From assembly GCF_900142985.1 (NCBI RefSeq), contig NZ_LT670849.1, positions 3,782,001 through 3,846,000 on the forward strand: a stretch of DNA of 64,000 nt. Reading direction: 5' to 3'. Both the position numbers and the translations under genes were made by a program. The DNA comes from Bradyrhizobium erythrophlei (GTDB lineage: Bacteria; Pseudomonadota; Alphaproteobacteria; Rhizobiales; Xanthobacteraceae). Below, one piece after another: positions 28,294 through 37,376 of this stretch (position 1 is its first letter; every line of letters begins with the position of its first letter). Under the pieces are notes generated by a model. That model saw only the letters and a list, made by a program, of their open reading frames with translations. It was not told the DNA's origin and searched no databases.

Positions 28294-28563
28294 ATGCGGA
28301 CGTGGCAGGTTGAGCGTCGCAAGCGTACGCGGCATCTGATCGAACTCGGCGGCCTCGTCGTGAAAGCTGGGGTTGTGGATTTGACCGGCGACGACCGTGC
28401 CATAATCTACGGTGCGCTGCTCTGGATGGCAGACAAACTGAAAAGCAATCAAGCGGAACAGGCGCGAGCGCTCTGGGCGGCAAAAGGGAAGGGGGCATTC
28501 GCTGTGGAACGGGCGACAAATGCGCCCACCATCGCGCAGGAAACGCCCCAAGATCGGGCATGA
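28294..28563 (+). CDS. traD: Conjugal transfer protein TraD
   Basis: An 89-residue protein beginning MRTWQVERRKRTRHLIELGG, then GVVDLTGDDRAIIYGALLWMA, which is the TraD family of Ti-type mobilisation systems. An upstream in-frame ATG at 28231 would add 21 basic residues; the later start was preferred because the family core begins there. TraD helps couple the relaxosome to TraG. No traG follows: the next 300 bases show no coupling-protein sequence, so the module can be mobilised only with help from another system. Confidence 0.8.
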   Translation: MRTWQVERRKRTRHLIELGGLVVKAGVVDLTGDDRAIIYGALLWMADKLKSNQAEQARALWAAKGKGAFAVERATNAPTIAQETPQDRA

Positions 28564-28877
28564 TCCATGGCGGGCGGGGCGGAGCTTCCAAATATTGCAG
28601 CGTTGCCGCGACATCGCGCGGCTTGGCGCCCGTAAATCGGCGCGGGGTCCCGACGCCGACAGGCGCGTTAAGTTATTGATCTATTTTGCGGTGGAGGGGT
28701 CACACTCGGGCGCTTCTTCACATCGGCCATTCTCAAGCTGGCAAGCTTCTGAAATCAGGTCGGCTTTCAGAGTATTGGCGACGCAATTTCGTATATTTCA
28801 AGCTAACGCCCGCCGCTTTTGACCCGACCCAGACATTAGCGGCGTATGCAGCAGCGTTGCCGCAACCGTGATGACGG
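28564..28877. other. Region after traD, no gene recognised
   Basis: This is where traG would be expected, but no membrane segments or Walker motifs appear in any frame. It may be the right edge of the mobilisation module. No direct repeat matching a left edge was found by eye. Confidence 0.4.
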
Positions 28878-29124
28878 TCACTTGGGGATACCCTCAACCC
28901 CGAAGATGCGGATGTTGGCATACTTCTCGCCGGGGGCCTGAGAGTCTTTGAAACCGGCCGATTCAGTGAATGCGACCAAGTTGTCGATGCTGTCGAATTG
29001 AACGACGATGACCTGCCCCGCCGGGGGGGTGCCCGGCGACTGTTCTCGGCTGCCCCCCGCGCACAATGTATCTGCCGCCAGAGTCAGCAATGGCCTTTGC
29101 ACGCGCGGGCAAAAATTCTTTCAT
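28878..29124 (-). pseudogene. DUF1330-family gene, truncated and frameshifted
   Basis: From 29124 the minus strand reads KEFLPARAKAIADSGGRYIV followed by RGGQPRT, then shifts frame at a run of seven G (plus strand 29023-29029) and continues GQVIVVQFDSIDNLVAF and YANIRIFGVEGIPK. The two pieces together make most of a DUF1330 domain (ferredoxin-like, about 95 residues). The first beta strand with the usual start is missing, and no start codon is available in frame upstream of 29124. It is either a decayed gene or a shortened gene with a homopolymer error. Confidence 0.65.
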
Positions 29125-29185
29125 ATATCCGGCCGCTAACCGAACTCCTGCGCCAGCTCGAGGAGCATTCGGGATGGCTGGCCAT

Positions 29186-29545
29186 CTATCGCCGCTGCGC
29201 CATCGATTGCGTTCCCTTTTTGGGCGCGGATCTCAAATCCTCGGCAATTTGCAGGCAGCTGAGGAGATCGAAATAGTCCAGGGTACCCAACGAGCGAGCA
29301 TCAGCCTGACATCGATTCCGTATTGAGGCCGATGTTGATGCCGAGAGGGGACCAAGCTGCTGTCTTGCAGCTTCCTCATCACGCACGCAATCCTCGTCGC
29401 TCTGGTCAGGGGGTATCTGCAAGTCTTTCGCGTCAGCCGTTCTGGCATTACATACCGTCTTCACGTTTATCTCCGGCTCCGCAGCAAACGCGGGCGGCAT
29501 GACCACGAGCAGTAGCACTCCCAACGACATAGAGAAACGTAACAT
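29186..29545 (-). CDS. Exported hypothetical protein with cysteines
   Basis: A 119-residue protein from ATG 29545, chosen for the GAGGAG upstream and the signal peptide MLRFSMSLGVLLLVVMPPAF that begins there (cleavage after AFA). The mature part has VCNARTADAKDLQIPPDQS, EDCVRDEEAARQQL, RNRCQADARSL and YFDLLSCLQIAEDLR: four cysteines in a helical context, as in a recurrent Bradyrhizobium periplasmic family. The function is unknown. The gene stands alone on the minus strand. Confidence 0.65.
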   Translation of the reverse strand: MLRFSMSLGVLLLVVMPPAFAAEPEINVKTVCNARTADAKDLQIPPDQSDEDCVRDEEAARQQLGPLSASTSASIRNRCQADARSLGTLDYFDLLSCLQIAEDLRSAPKKGTQSMAQRR

Positions 29546-29655
29546 TTCGAACTCCTCATGCAATGAGGCGCGAGTGAGAGAACATATGGAAGGGATGCAC
29601 CTTCGGACCGACTGAGGGCGTTCGTCAGCGGCCGCTTTACTTCCGCTTGTGGCGC

Positions 29656-29835
29656 CTAGTAACAGGGGTGGACGACTAGTTTTTCTTCGGTCAGAAACTG
29701 TAGCGTGCCGTACCCATCCATATCGAGGGCGTATCTAAAATTGCCATCGTCCGTCGAGAAGACGGCAACTACGACGCCACTTCCATGGTCGTCGGTCGCT
29801 CTATCGACCTTATCGCCAATCGCGAACTTTGACAT
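29656..29835 (-). CDS. Small beta-rich protein (59 aa)
   Basis: Start at ATG 29835: MSKFAIGDKVDRATDDHGSG, then VVVAVFSTDDGNFRYALDMD and TLQFLTEEKLV. The alternating strands with GDKV and GSGVVVAVF resemble small SH3/KOW-like or hypervirulence-associated barrels that occur as single short proteins in rhizobia. A longer in-frame extension exists upstream, but it is unlike the conserved-looking part. The function is unknown. Confidence 0.6.
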   Translation of the reverse strand: MSKFAIGDKVDRATDDHGSGVVVAVFSTDDGNFRYALDMDGYGTLQFLTEEKLVVHPCY

Positions 29836-30223
29836 CGATAACTCTAACCCCTTCAGCGATATAATCGCAGGTTGCGTGCTTGGCCGGTTAGCGATTGTGT
29901 GCCGGAGGCCTTGGCTCCGCATCGAGAGCTAGGGGTGAGTTCGGCGAACCGACATTGAACAGAGGTTTTAGCCGAGCTAAATTTAGGTTTGATTTGCAGG
30001 CTAGCGCGTGTGGTCGCAGTTTCAGGGCAACTCATCCGGGGAAGCAACCGTACTGCCTGATGCTGCGATACGAGAGAATGAAGCGACTACCACCAAGGCA
30101 TCGAGTGCGAGCGACCTCCGTACAATTATCAAGAGCATTCTCCGTGTCTATTTCGTCGGCACAAGACGCACAAGGCGAGGCAACGAATGCCCCGACACCG
30201 TCGTTAGCCAACGGAGAAGTAGG

Positions 30224-30448
30224 ATGCAAAAGTTTGTTCTGGGTGCATTATTGATTGCTGTATCGACCATTCAAATGGCCAGCGCGGCCGAATACCACGC
30301 GCGGAAAGCTCGCCGCCACTGGGATTTCCGCAGTTCGTATAATCAGTTGAACGAGCCGCATCGGAACATCGAGAGCTTTGGTCTCGGTACAACGGGCGGC
30401 GGCGCTTCATTCCTCCATCCCAGCGACATCACTCCCTCTGGAAGCTAA
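30224..30448 (+). CDS. Small exported basic protein (74 aa)
   Basis: ATG 30224 follows GAGAAGTAGG and opens a signal peptide (MQKFVLGALLIAVSTIQMAS, cleavage after SAA). The mature peptide is rich in Arg, His, Ser and Gly (EYHARKARRHWDFRSSYNQL, FGLGTTGGGASFLH). The frame is open further upstream to 30008, but that part lacks protein character. Such peptides are numerous in Bradyrhizobium and unassigned. The nearest gene downstream is 890 bases away. Confidence 0.55.
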   Translation: MQKFVLGALLIAVSTIQMASAAEYHARKARRHWDFRSSYNQLNEPHRNIESFGLGTTGGGASFLHPSDITPSGS

Positions 30449-31330
30449 TTTCTCGATGAATCGCAAAGGCGGTTGAGATAGAACGACTGACGTCTGATCT
30501 CGTCAAGGATAGTTCTTGATCCATGAACACAGGGCGGTCGAAAGACTGTCCTTTGTTGTAACGGGGCACTGCCGGCAGCTGCGGCATTGTCTTATCAGCC
30601 GTTTCCGATGCCGCCGCGTTGCTCAAGCGCCTTAAATGAACCAGTAAGGTCCCCAACCGAGCGGAGTGTCATTGCGTGCCTCTGTGGGCGTACCTGCCCG
30701 AGATGACAGTAGTCTGACTTCGGAAGTGCCAGTTCGGTCCGCAGCCGCCTGCGTCGTCAGAGGATCACTTATGTCATGTGCCGCAGCCACACTGCGATGG
30801 GGATAGCCGTCGGTCTCGGCTTTGCGTTCCTGGCAACTCACGTCAGCGGGTTCGGCGTCGCGACCTTGATTAGTTACTAACAGTCTCGACATGGGTGTCG
30901 ATCACATGAATGGTGAATCGCCGGGGCTTGTCCGTCCCAGTGAAACTAGGAATGTTGAGGCACTTCGCTAATCGTACGCAGGTAGCGTCCGATGTTCGCC
31001 TTTGCCAATGTCATCATGACAGTCGAACTCTTGATTGAGGGCTGCCTTTGCCATCAAGCCGTATCGCTCCGGTCGACAACACATTGTTCGTTCCGCGAAT
31101 GTGTTCAACCGAGGTGAGTCCGCAGTCCGCCGTCACCCATTAAATTTTGGTTTGGGCTAACCATACGTTGGTATGTGCTGCCGAGAAATCGCAAGGGGGG
31201 ATGTGCTGATTGGCCTGACGTTCCTGCGAACGGCTGCGAATTTCAAAAATGCAGCGGAACCGAAATGGCTTACTGAAGCTCCACGACGGCTGCCCCGGCT
31301 TGACGGCGCGACGTAAACCTATCCTAATCA
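30449..31330. other. Long gene-poor region before the giant kinase gene
   Basis: About 880 bases with only scattered short frames on both strands (for example 30632-30892 minus), none with a ribosome-binding site or recognisable features. The promoter of the gene at 31340 must lie in its right part. No RNA gene or terminator was recognised. Confidence 0.4.
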
Positions 31331-31368
31331 AGGTACTCAGTGTCCGCATTGAGGTACTCAGTGTCCGC
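31331..31368 (+). repeat. Tandem 17-bp direct repeat at the start of the giant kinase gene
   Basis: AGGTACTCAGTGTCCGC occurs at 31331-31347 and again at 31352-31368, four bases apart. The repeat contains the GTG codon used as start, so the gene has two equivalent start sites, 31340 and 31361, in the same frame (21-base period, seven codons). It probably arose by a local duplication. Confidence 0.85.
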
Positions 31369-34300
31369 CCAGCAGGAGGCCCTCGTGAATGACCTCTTGG
31401 GCTATGTATTCTCGCCGTTGAGAAAGGGAGACATCGCTCTCTACCGAGGCTCCGGCGACGGCCTGGCGCCGGTGCTGCTTGTTGCAGCCGAAGAAACCTC
31501 GCTCGATTGCGTCGAGCGACTTCAACACGAATATGCGCTCAAATCCGAACTTGAAGCCGGCTGGGCCGCGCGACCGGTCACGCTGACACACGACAACGGC
31601 CGCATGACGCTGGTGCTTGAAGATCCCGGCGGGACGCCACTCGATCAGCTGCTTGGCCGACCATTGGAAATATCGCATTTTCTACGTATCGCGATCTCCC
31701 TGGCGGGGGCGCTGCGCCATGTACACGAGCGTGGCCTCATCCATAAGGATATCAAGCCTGCGAATATCCTGGTGGATGCGACAAGCGGCGGCGTATGGCT
31801 GACCGGGTTCGGCATAGCCTCGCGTCTGCCGCGCGAGCATCAGGCCCCAGCGCCGCCGGACATAATCGCCGGGACGCTCCCATACATGGCGCCAGAACAA
31901 ACTGGCAGGATGAACCGCTCGGTGGACTCCCGCAGCGATCTCTATTCTCTGGGTGTCACCTTCTACGAAATGTTGACGGGGCAGCTTCCCTTCACCGCTA
32001 CCGATCCGATGGAGTGGGTGCACTGGCATATCGCGAGGCAACCGGTGCCGCCCAACGAGCGGGTCGCGCGCATCCCGGACGCGCTCTCCGCTATTGTGAT
32101 GAAGCTCCTCGCTAAGACCGTCGAGGACCGCTACCAAACTGCTGCGGGTATCGAGGTCGATTTACGGCGAAGTCAGGCGGAATTGGAGACGCATGGCCGC
32201 ATCGGCGCGTTCCCGCTGGGCAGCCACGACCAGTCGGACCGCCTGTTGATCCCGGAGAAACTGTATGGGCGGGAGCGCGAGATCGCTGTCCTTCTCTCCG
32301 CCTTCGACCGGGTCGTGGCCCACGGCAAGCCAGAACTCGTGCTCGTATCTGGTTATTCAGGCGTGGGCAAATCTTCCGTGGTGAACGAGCTACACAAGGC
32401 GCTCGTTCCGCCGCGCGGCATGTTCGCTTCCGGCAAATTCGACCAGTACAAGCGCGACATCCCGTACACGACCCTAGCACAAGCTTTCGGGACCCTCGTC
32501 CGTCAGATCCTCGCCAAGAGCGAAGCGGAGGTGAAGGCGTGGCGGGACTCCCTAACCGAGGCGCTGCGCCCGAACGGCCAGCTTATCGTCAACCTCATAC
32601 CTGAAGTCGAGTTCGTCATCGGGAAACAGCCACCTGTTCCGGATCTTCTACCGCAGGACGCACAGAACCGCTTCCAAATGGTATTCCGACGGTTCGTCGG
32701 CGTGTTCGCGCGGCAGGATCACCCCCTCGCATTGTTCCTCGACGATTTGCAATGGCAGGATGCAGCAACGCTCGAACTGCTGGAACACCTCGTCACCGAT
32801 CCAGATGTGCGGCACCTCCTGCTGGTTGGTGCCTATCGCGACAACGAGGTCAATCCGTCTCATCCGCTCATGCGAACGCTCGATGCCGCCCGCAAGGCGG
32901 GAGCGCGGATCCAGGAAGTCGTGCTGGCGCCTCTCAAGGTCGACGATGTCGGTCGGCTATTGGTCGATTCCCTGCACTGTAACCGGGATTCCGCCCATCC
33001 TCTGGCGCAGCTGGTGCACGAGAGGACCGGCGGCAATCCGTTCTTCGCGATCCAATTCCTCACTGGGCTGGCCGAGGAAGGGCTGCTTGCATTCGACGCG
33101 AACTCGGCGGCCTGGATTTCGGACTTGGAGCGCATCCGCGCCAAACGCTACACCGACAACGTAGTGGAGTTCATGGTCGCGAAGCTGAAACGGTTGCCAG
33201 ACACGACGCAGCAGGCACTCCAGGAACTCGCTTGTCTAGGGAACGTGGCCGAGTTCGCGACCCTGACCTTGGTTCGAGGCGTATCGGAAGATGGGGTCCA
33301 CACAGCGCTCTGGGAGGCTGCCCGCGTGGGCCTGATTCTCCGCCTAGACAGTTCCTATGCGTTCCTCCACGACCGCGTTCAGGAAGCGGCCTACGCTCTC
33401 ATCCCCGAAAAAGAGCGCGCGGTGACACATCTTCGAATTGGCCGAGTGCTTGCGTCACGAGCATCATCAGAAGGGCTAGAGGAGAAAATATTCGAGATTG
33501 TAAATCAGATGGACCGTGGTGCCGCACTGATCCATTCGCGGGAGGAGCGGGACCGGCTCGCCGAACTCAATCTTATTGCAGGCAAGCGCGCAAAGACGTC
33601 GACGGCCTATGCTTCGGCGCTGAATTATCTCACAGCTGGCCGCGCGATGCTGATAGAGGACAGTTGGCAGCAACAATACGAGCTAATTTTTTCGATTGAA
33701 TACCACTTGGCAGAGTGCGAGCTGCTGACCGCCGATCTGGCGGCGGCGGAAGAACGGCTCATGATGCTTTCGCATCGCGCGGGAAACCTTATCGACATCG
33801 CCGCCGTGGCGTGCTTGCGGTTGACGCTGTACACGACCCTGGACCGGAGCGACCGCGGCGTGGCGGTCTGCCTCGAATACCTCCAAAGGAGCGGTGTTCA
33901 CTGGTCGCCGCATCCAACAACGGACGAAGTCCAGCGAGAATATGATCGGATATGGCAACAGCTCGGGAGCCTCTCCATAGAGAACCTCGTCGACTTGCCG
34001 TTGATGCGCAATCCGGAGGTACACGCGACGCTCGATGTTCTGACCGAGGTTGTGACGCCGGCATTATTTACCGACAAAAACCTGCTCTCGCTCGTGATTT
34101 GTCGGATGGTGAATCTCAGCCTCGAGCACGGTAACAGCGATGGATCGTGCTTCGCCTATGTCTGGCTTGGTATGATTCTCGGACCGCACTTTGGCGATTA
34201 CCGAGCTGGATTTCGCTTCGGTCGGCTTGGCTACGAACTGGTGGAGAGGCGTGGTCTGCATCGCTACCAAGCTCGTGCCTACATGTCCTTTGGGAATCTT

Positions 34301-37255
34301 GTTATGCCCTGGACTCAGCACGTCCAAGCCGGCCGGGATTTGGTGCGTCGCGCCTTCGATGCCGCAAACAGGATCGGCGACCTCACCTTTGCTGCTTACA
34401 GCTGCAATAACCTGAACACGAATCTTATCGCAGCCGGTGATCCGCTCGGTGATGTGCAACGCGACGCTGAAAATGGGCTCGACTTTGCGCGGAAGGCACG
34501 GTTTGGTCTCGTTATCGATATTATCACCGCGCAGCTCGGGTTGACCCGGACGCTGCGCGGCCTGACGCCAGAATTTGGCTCCTTCAATGATAACGGGTTC
34601 AACGAGAGCCAGTTCGAAGATCATTTGCAGAGTGATTCACGTTTGGCGCTTCCTGAATGCTGGTATTGGGTTCGTAAGCTGCAAGCACGCGTTTACGCAA
34701 ACGATTATGCTTCCGCTATCGAAGCAGCATCGAAGGCGCAGCAACTTCTCTGGACGTCGCCCTCATTCTTTGAGGTGGCCGAATTTCATTTTTACGACGC
34801 GCTCGCGCGAGCAGCACAGTGCGATGCCGCATCGGCCAGCGAACGGGCTCGCCATCTGGAAGCGCTGGTCGCCCATCACAAACAGCTCGATGTGTGGGCG
34901 GAGAACTGCCCCGAGAATTTCGAGAATCGCGCGACGCTGGTCGCCGCCGAGATCGCTCGTCTCGAAGGCCGAGAGTTTGATGCCGAGCGCCTCTACGAAC
35001 GGGCCATACGCTCGGCCCGCGCCAACGGCTTTATTCACAATGAGGCGCTCGCTAACGAAGTCGCTTCTCGCTTCTACGCTGCGCATGGCTTCGAGAAGAT
35101 TGCGCGTGCGTATTTGCAGGATGCCCGGTACGGATATCTGCGTTGGGGAGCCGATGGAAAGGTGCGGCAACTCGAACGGCTTCATCCGTATCTCCGCGAG
35201 GCACCAGTCCCTGCATCTGCCACCGCTACCATTGGCACATCCGTGGAGCGACTGGATGTCGGCGCGGTACTCAAGGCCGCCCAGGCAGTATCCGGCGAGA
35301 TCGTCCTCGACAAGCTCATCGAGAGGCTCATGAGGATCGTAGTGGAACATGCCGGCGCAGAGCGTGGCCTGCTCATCCTGTTTCAGGGCGACGAGCCACG
35401 GATCGCGGCGGAAGCGACGACCGGTCGGGGGCAGGTTGAGGTCACGCTTCACCAGACGCCCGATTCACCTCCCGAGCTTCCCGAATCCGTACTTCACTAC
35501 GTGATCCGGACCCGTGAAAACGTGATCCTTGATGATGCTATGGCGCAGAATCCGTTTTCAGCGGACGAGTACTTCTTCAACAAACACGCTCACTCAGTCC
35601 TTTGTATACCCCTTGTGAAGCAAGCCAAACTGATTGCGGCGCTCTACCTCGAGAATAATCTGGCATCGCATGTGTTCACGCCCGCCCGGATTTCGGTGCT
35701 TGAATTACTGGCGTCGCAAGCGGCGATCTCGCTGGAGAACGCGCGCCTGTACAGCGATCTCGGGGAACGGGAGGCCAGGATTCGTCGCCTGGTCGACTCG
35801 AACATCATCGGAATCATGATCGGGGATTCACACGGCCGGATCATCGAAGCCAATGAGGCCTTTCTCGACTTGTTGGGCTACGGCCGCGAAGACCTTGTCT
35901 CGGGTCGGATACGGTGGACGAAACTGACGCCTGCCGAGTGGGCCGCGGCGGACGAGGCTGCCATAGCTGAACTGAACGCCACTAGGACCTGCAAGCCATA
36001 CGAGAAGGAATATTTCCGCAAGGATGGCAGCCGCGTCCCAGTTCTGGTCGGAGGAGCCTTTTTCGAGGGCAAACGAGACGAGGGGGTTGTCTTCGTTATC
36101 GACATGACGGAGCGCAAACGCGCTGAAGAAGCGCTCCGCGAGAGCAAGGAGCGCTTTCGTGATTATGCCGAAACCGCCTCGGACTGGCTCTGGGAAACCG
36201 GACCGGATCACCGAACCATCAGCATATCGGAGAACGTTGGTGCGGTTGGCGTCCTGCCCTCACGTCTGCCCGGGGCGCTTCGATGGGAAATTGCAAACGA
36301 TGTAGAATCCGAACCAGAAAAATGGCGGCGGCATCGGGAGATACTCGACACACGTCAATCATTTCGCGATTTCGTGTATAGCATCTTGAATGAGCTCGGA
36401 TCTCCAGTTTATGTCCGAGTGAGCGGCAAGCCGTTTTTCGATGCTAAGGGAAGCTTCTTAGGCTATCGCGGTACCGGCGCTGACGTCACCGCAACGATCC
36501 GCGCAGATCATGCCGAAGAGGCGCTGCGCAAAGCGCAGGCAGAACTCGCACGCGCAATGCGCGTGACGACGCTGGGCGAGCTGACAGCCTCGATTGCCCA
36601 TGAGGTGAACCAGCCACTGGCAGGTATCGTTGCCAACGCCCATGCCTCCTTGCGCTGGCTTGATCGCGAAACTCCTGACCTGGAACGTGCGCGCCGCTCG
36701 GTGGAATGGATCATAAACGACAGCGATCGGGCGAGCGAAGTGATCCGTCGAGTTCGCGCACTGGTGAACAAATCCGACCTTGAAATGGTGCGACTCGATG
36801 TCAATGACGTCATTAGAGAAGTCATTGCGCTGATGCAGCGCGAGTTAATCAACCATGAAGTGTCATTGCTAACGGAGTTGGCACCAGCTCTCCCTGCGAT
36901 CCTGGGAGATCGGGTCCAACTGCAACAGGTCTTCATCAATCTGGTGATGAACGGCATTGAAGCCATGCAATCCGTTACGGATCGGCAACGCGAACTGGTG
37001 ATCCGATCGCGCCAAGACGAGAAGCAACAAGTGCTCGCAAGTGTGACGGATTGCGGCGTTGGCATCTCCGCCGAGGATGCGGATCGGCTGTTCAACCCCT
37101 TCTTCACGACCAAATCCAGCGGCATGGGCATGGGACTTTCGATCTGCCGTTCGATCATGGAAGCGCACGGCGGCCGACTGTGGGTTACGGCAAATGTTCC
37201 CCACGGTGCCATGTTTCAGTTCATGCTGCCGGTGAACGCAGACGTTGCGTGGTGA
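31340..37255 (+). CDS. Giant hybrid signalling protein: kinase-like, AAA ATPase, GAF, PAS, histidine kinase
   Basis: A 1971-residue cytoplasmic protein. Residues 1-280 form a Ser/Thr-kinase-like domain with HKDIKPAN (135-142) and GTLPYMAPEQTGRMN, but the DFG motif reads GFG (156-158) and no glycine loop or VAIK lysine is evident. About 300-620 is an AAA/ORC-like ATPase with Walker A VSGYSGVGKSSV near 335 and Walker B LALFLDDLQW near 463. A long helical region (650-1290), GAF (1300-1460) and two PAS domains (1470-1730) follow. Next comes HisKA with His1754 in SIAHEVNQPL and HATPase (QQVFINLVMNGIEAMQ, DCGVGISAED, GMGMGLSICRSI). No membrane segment is seen. It belongs to the known trifunctional kinase/ATPase/sensor-kinase family. 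A dedicated partner regulator is not adjacent. Confidence 0.93.
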   Translation: MSALRYSVSAQQEALVNDLLGYVFSPLRKGDIALYRGSGDGLAPVLLVAAEETSLDCVERLQHEYALKSELEAGWAARPVTLTHDNGRMTLVLEDPGGTPLDQLLGRPLEISHFLRIAISLAGALRHVHERGLIHKDIKPANILVDATSGGVWLTGFGIASRLPREHQAPAPPDIIAGTLPYMAPEQTGRMNRSVDSRSDLYSLGVTFYEMLTGQLPFTATDPMEWVHWHIARQPVPPNERVARIPDALSAIVMKLLAKTVEDRYQTAAGIEVDLRRSQAELETHGRIGAFPLGSHDQSDRLLIPEKLYGREREIAVLLSAFDRVVAHGKPELVLVSGYSGVGKSSVVNELHKALVPPRGMFASGKFDQYKRDIPYTTLAQAFGTLVRQILAKSEAEVKAWRDSLTEALRPNGQLIVNLIPEVEFVIGKQPPVPDLLPQDAQNRFQMVFRRFVGVFARQDHPLALFLDDLQWQDAATLELLEHLVTDPDVRHLLLVGAYRDNEVNPSHPLMRTLDAARKAGARIQEVVLAPLKVDDVGRLLVDSLHCNRDSAHPLAQLVHERTGGNPFFAIQFLTGLAEEGLLAFDANSAAWISDLERIRAKRYTDNVVEFMVAKLKRLPDTTQQALQELACLGNVAEFATLTLVRGVSEDGVHTALWEAARVGLILRLDSSYAFLHDRVQEAAYALIPEKERAVTHLRIGRVLASRASSEGLEEKIFEIVNQMDRGAALIHSREERDRLAELNLIAGKRAKTSTAYASALNYLTAGRAMLIEDSWQQQYELIFSIEYHLAECELLTADLAAAEERLMMLSHRAGNLIDIAAVACLRLTLYTTLDRSDRGVAVCLEYLQRSGVHWSPHPTTDEVQREYDRIWQQLGSLSIENLVDLPLMRNPEVHATLDVLTEVVTPALFTDKNLLSLVICRMVNLSLEHGNSDGSCFAYVWLGMILGPHFGDYRAGFRFGRLGYELVERRGLHRYQARAYMSFGNLVMPWTQHVQAGRDLVRRAFDAANRIGDLTFAAYSCNNLNTNLIAAGDPLGDVQRDAENGLDFARKARFGLVIDIITAQLGLTRTLRGLTPEFGSFNDNGFNESQFEDHLQSDSRLALPECWYWVRKLQARVYANDYASAIEAASKAQQLLWTSPSFFEVAEFHFYDALARAAQCDAASASERARHLEALVAHHKQLDVWAENCPENFENRATLVAAEIARLEGREFDAERLYERAIRSARANGFIHNEALANEVASRFYAAHGFEKIARAYLQDARYGYLRWGADGKVRQLERLHPYLREAPVPASATATIGTSVERLDVGAVLKAAQAVSGEIVLDKLIERLMRIVVEHAGAERGLLILFQGDEPRIAAEATTGRGQVEVTLHQTPDSPPELPESVLHYVIRTRENVILDDAMAQNPFSADEYFFNKHAHSVLCIPLVKQAKLIAALYLENNLASHVFTPARISVLELLASQAAISLENARLYSDLGEREARIRRLVDSNIIGIMIGDSHGRIIEANEAFLDLLGYGREDLVSGRIRWTKLTPAEWAAADEAAIAELNATRTCKPYEKEYFRKDGSRVPVLVGGAFFEGKRDEGVVFVIDMTERKRAEEALRESKERFRDYAETASDWLWETGPDHRTISISENVGAVGVLPSRLPGALRWEIANDVESEPEKWRRHREILDTRQSFRDFVYSILNELGSPVYVRVSGKPFFDAKGSFLGYRGTGADVTATIRADHAEEALRKAQAELARAMRVTTLGELTASIAHEVNQPLAGIVANAHASLRWLDRETPDLERARRSVEWIINDSDRASEVIRRVRALVNKSDLEMVRLDVNDVIREVIALMQRELINHEVSLLTELAPALPAILGDRVQLQQVFINLVMNGIEAMQSVTDRQRELVIRSRQDEKQQVLASVTDCGVGISAEDADRLFNPFFTTKSSGMGMGLSICRSIMEAHGGRLWVTANVPHGAMFQFMLPVNADVAW

Positions 37256-37376
37256 GGTTGTGCCCGTTAGCCGCCTCGCGCTCACGTCCGCGCGACCGCG
37301 ATTTCAGCTTGATCTCTCTTCAGACATCAAGCGTAGGCTCCTCGTGCAGGCGCGTGGTTGCGACGGTCTGATAATA

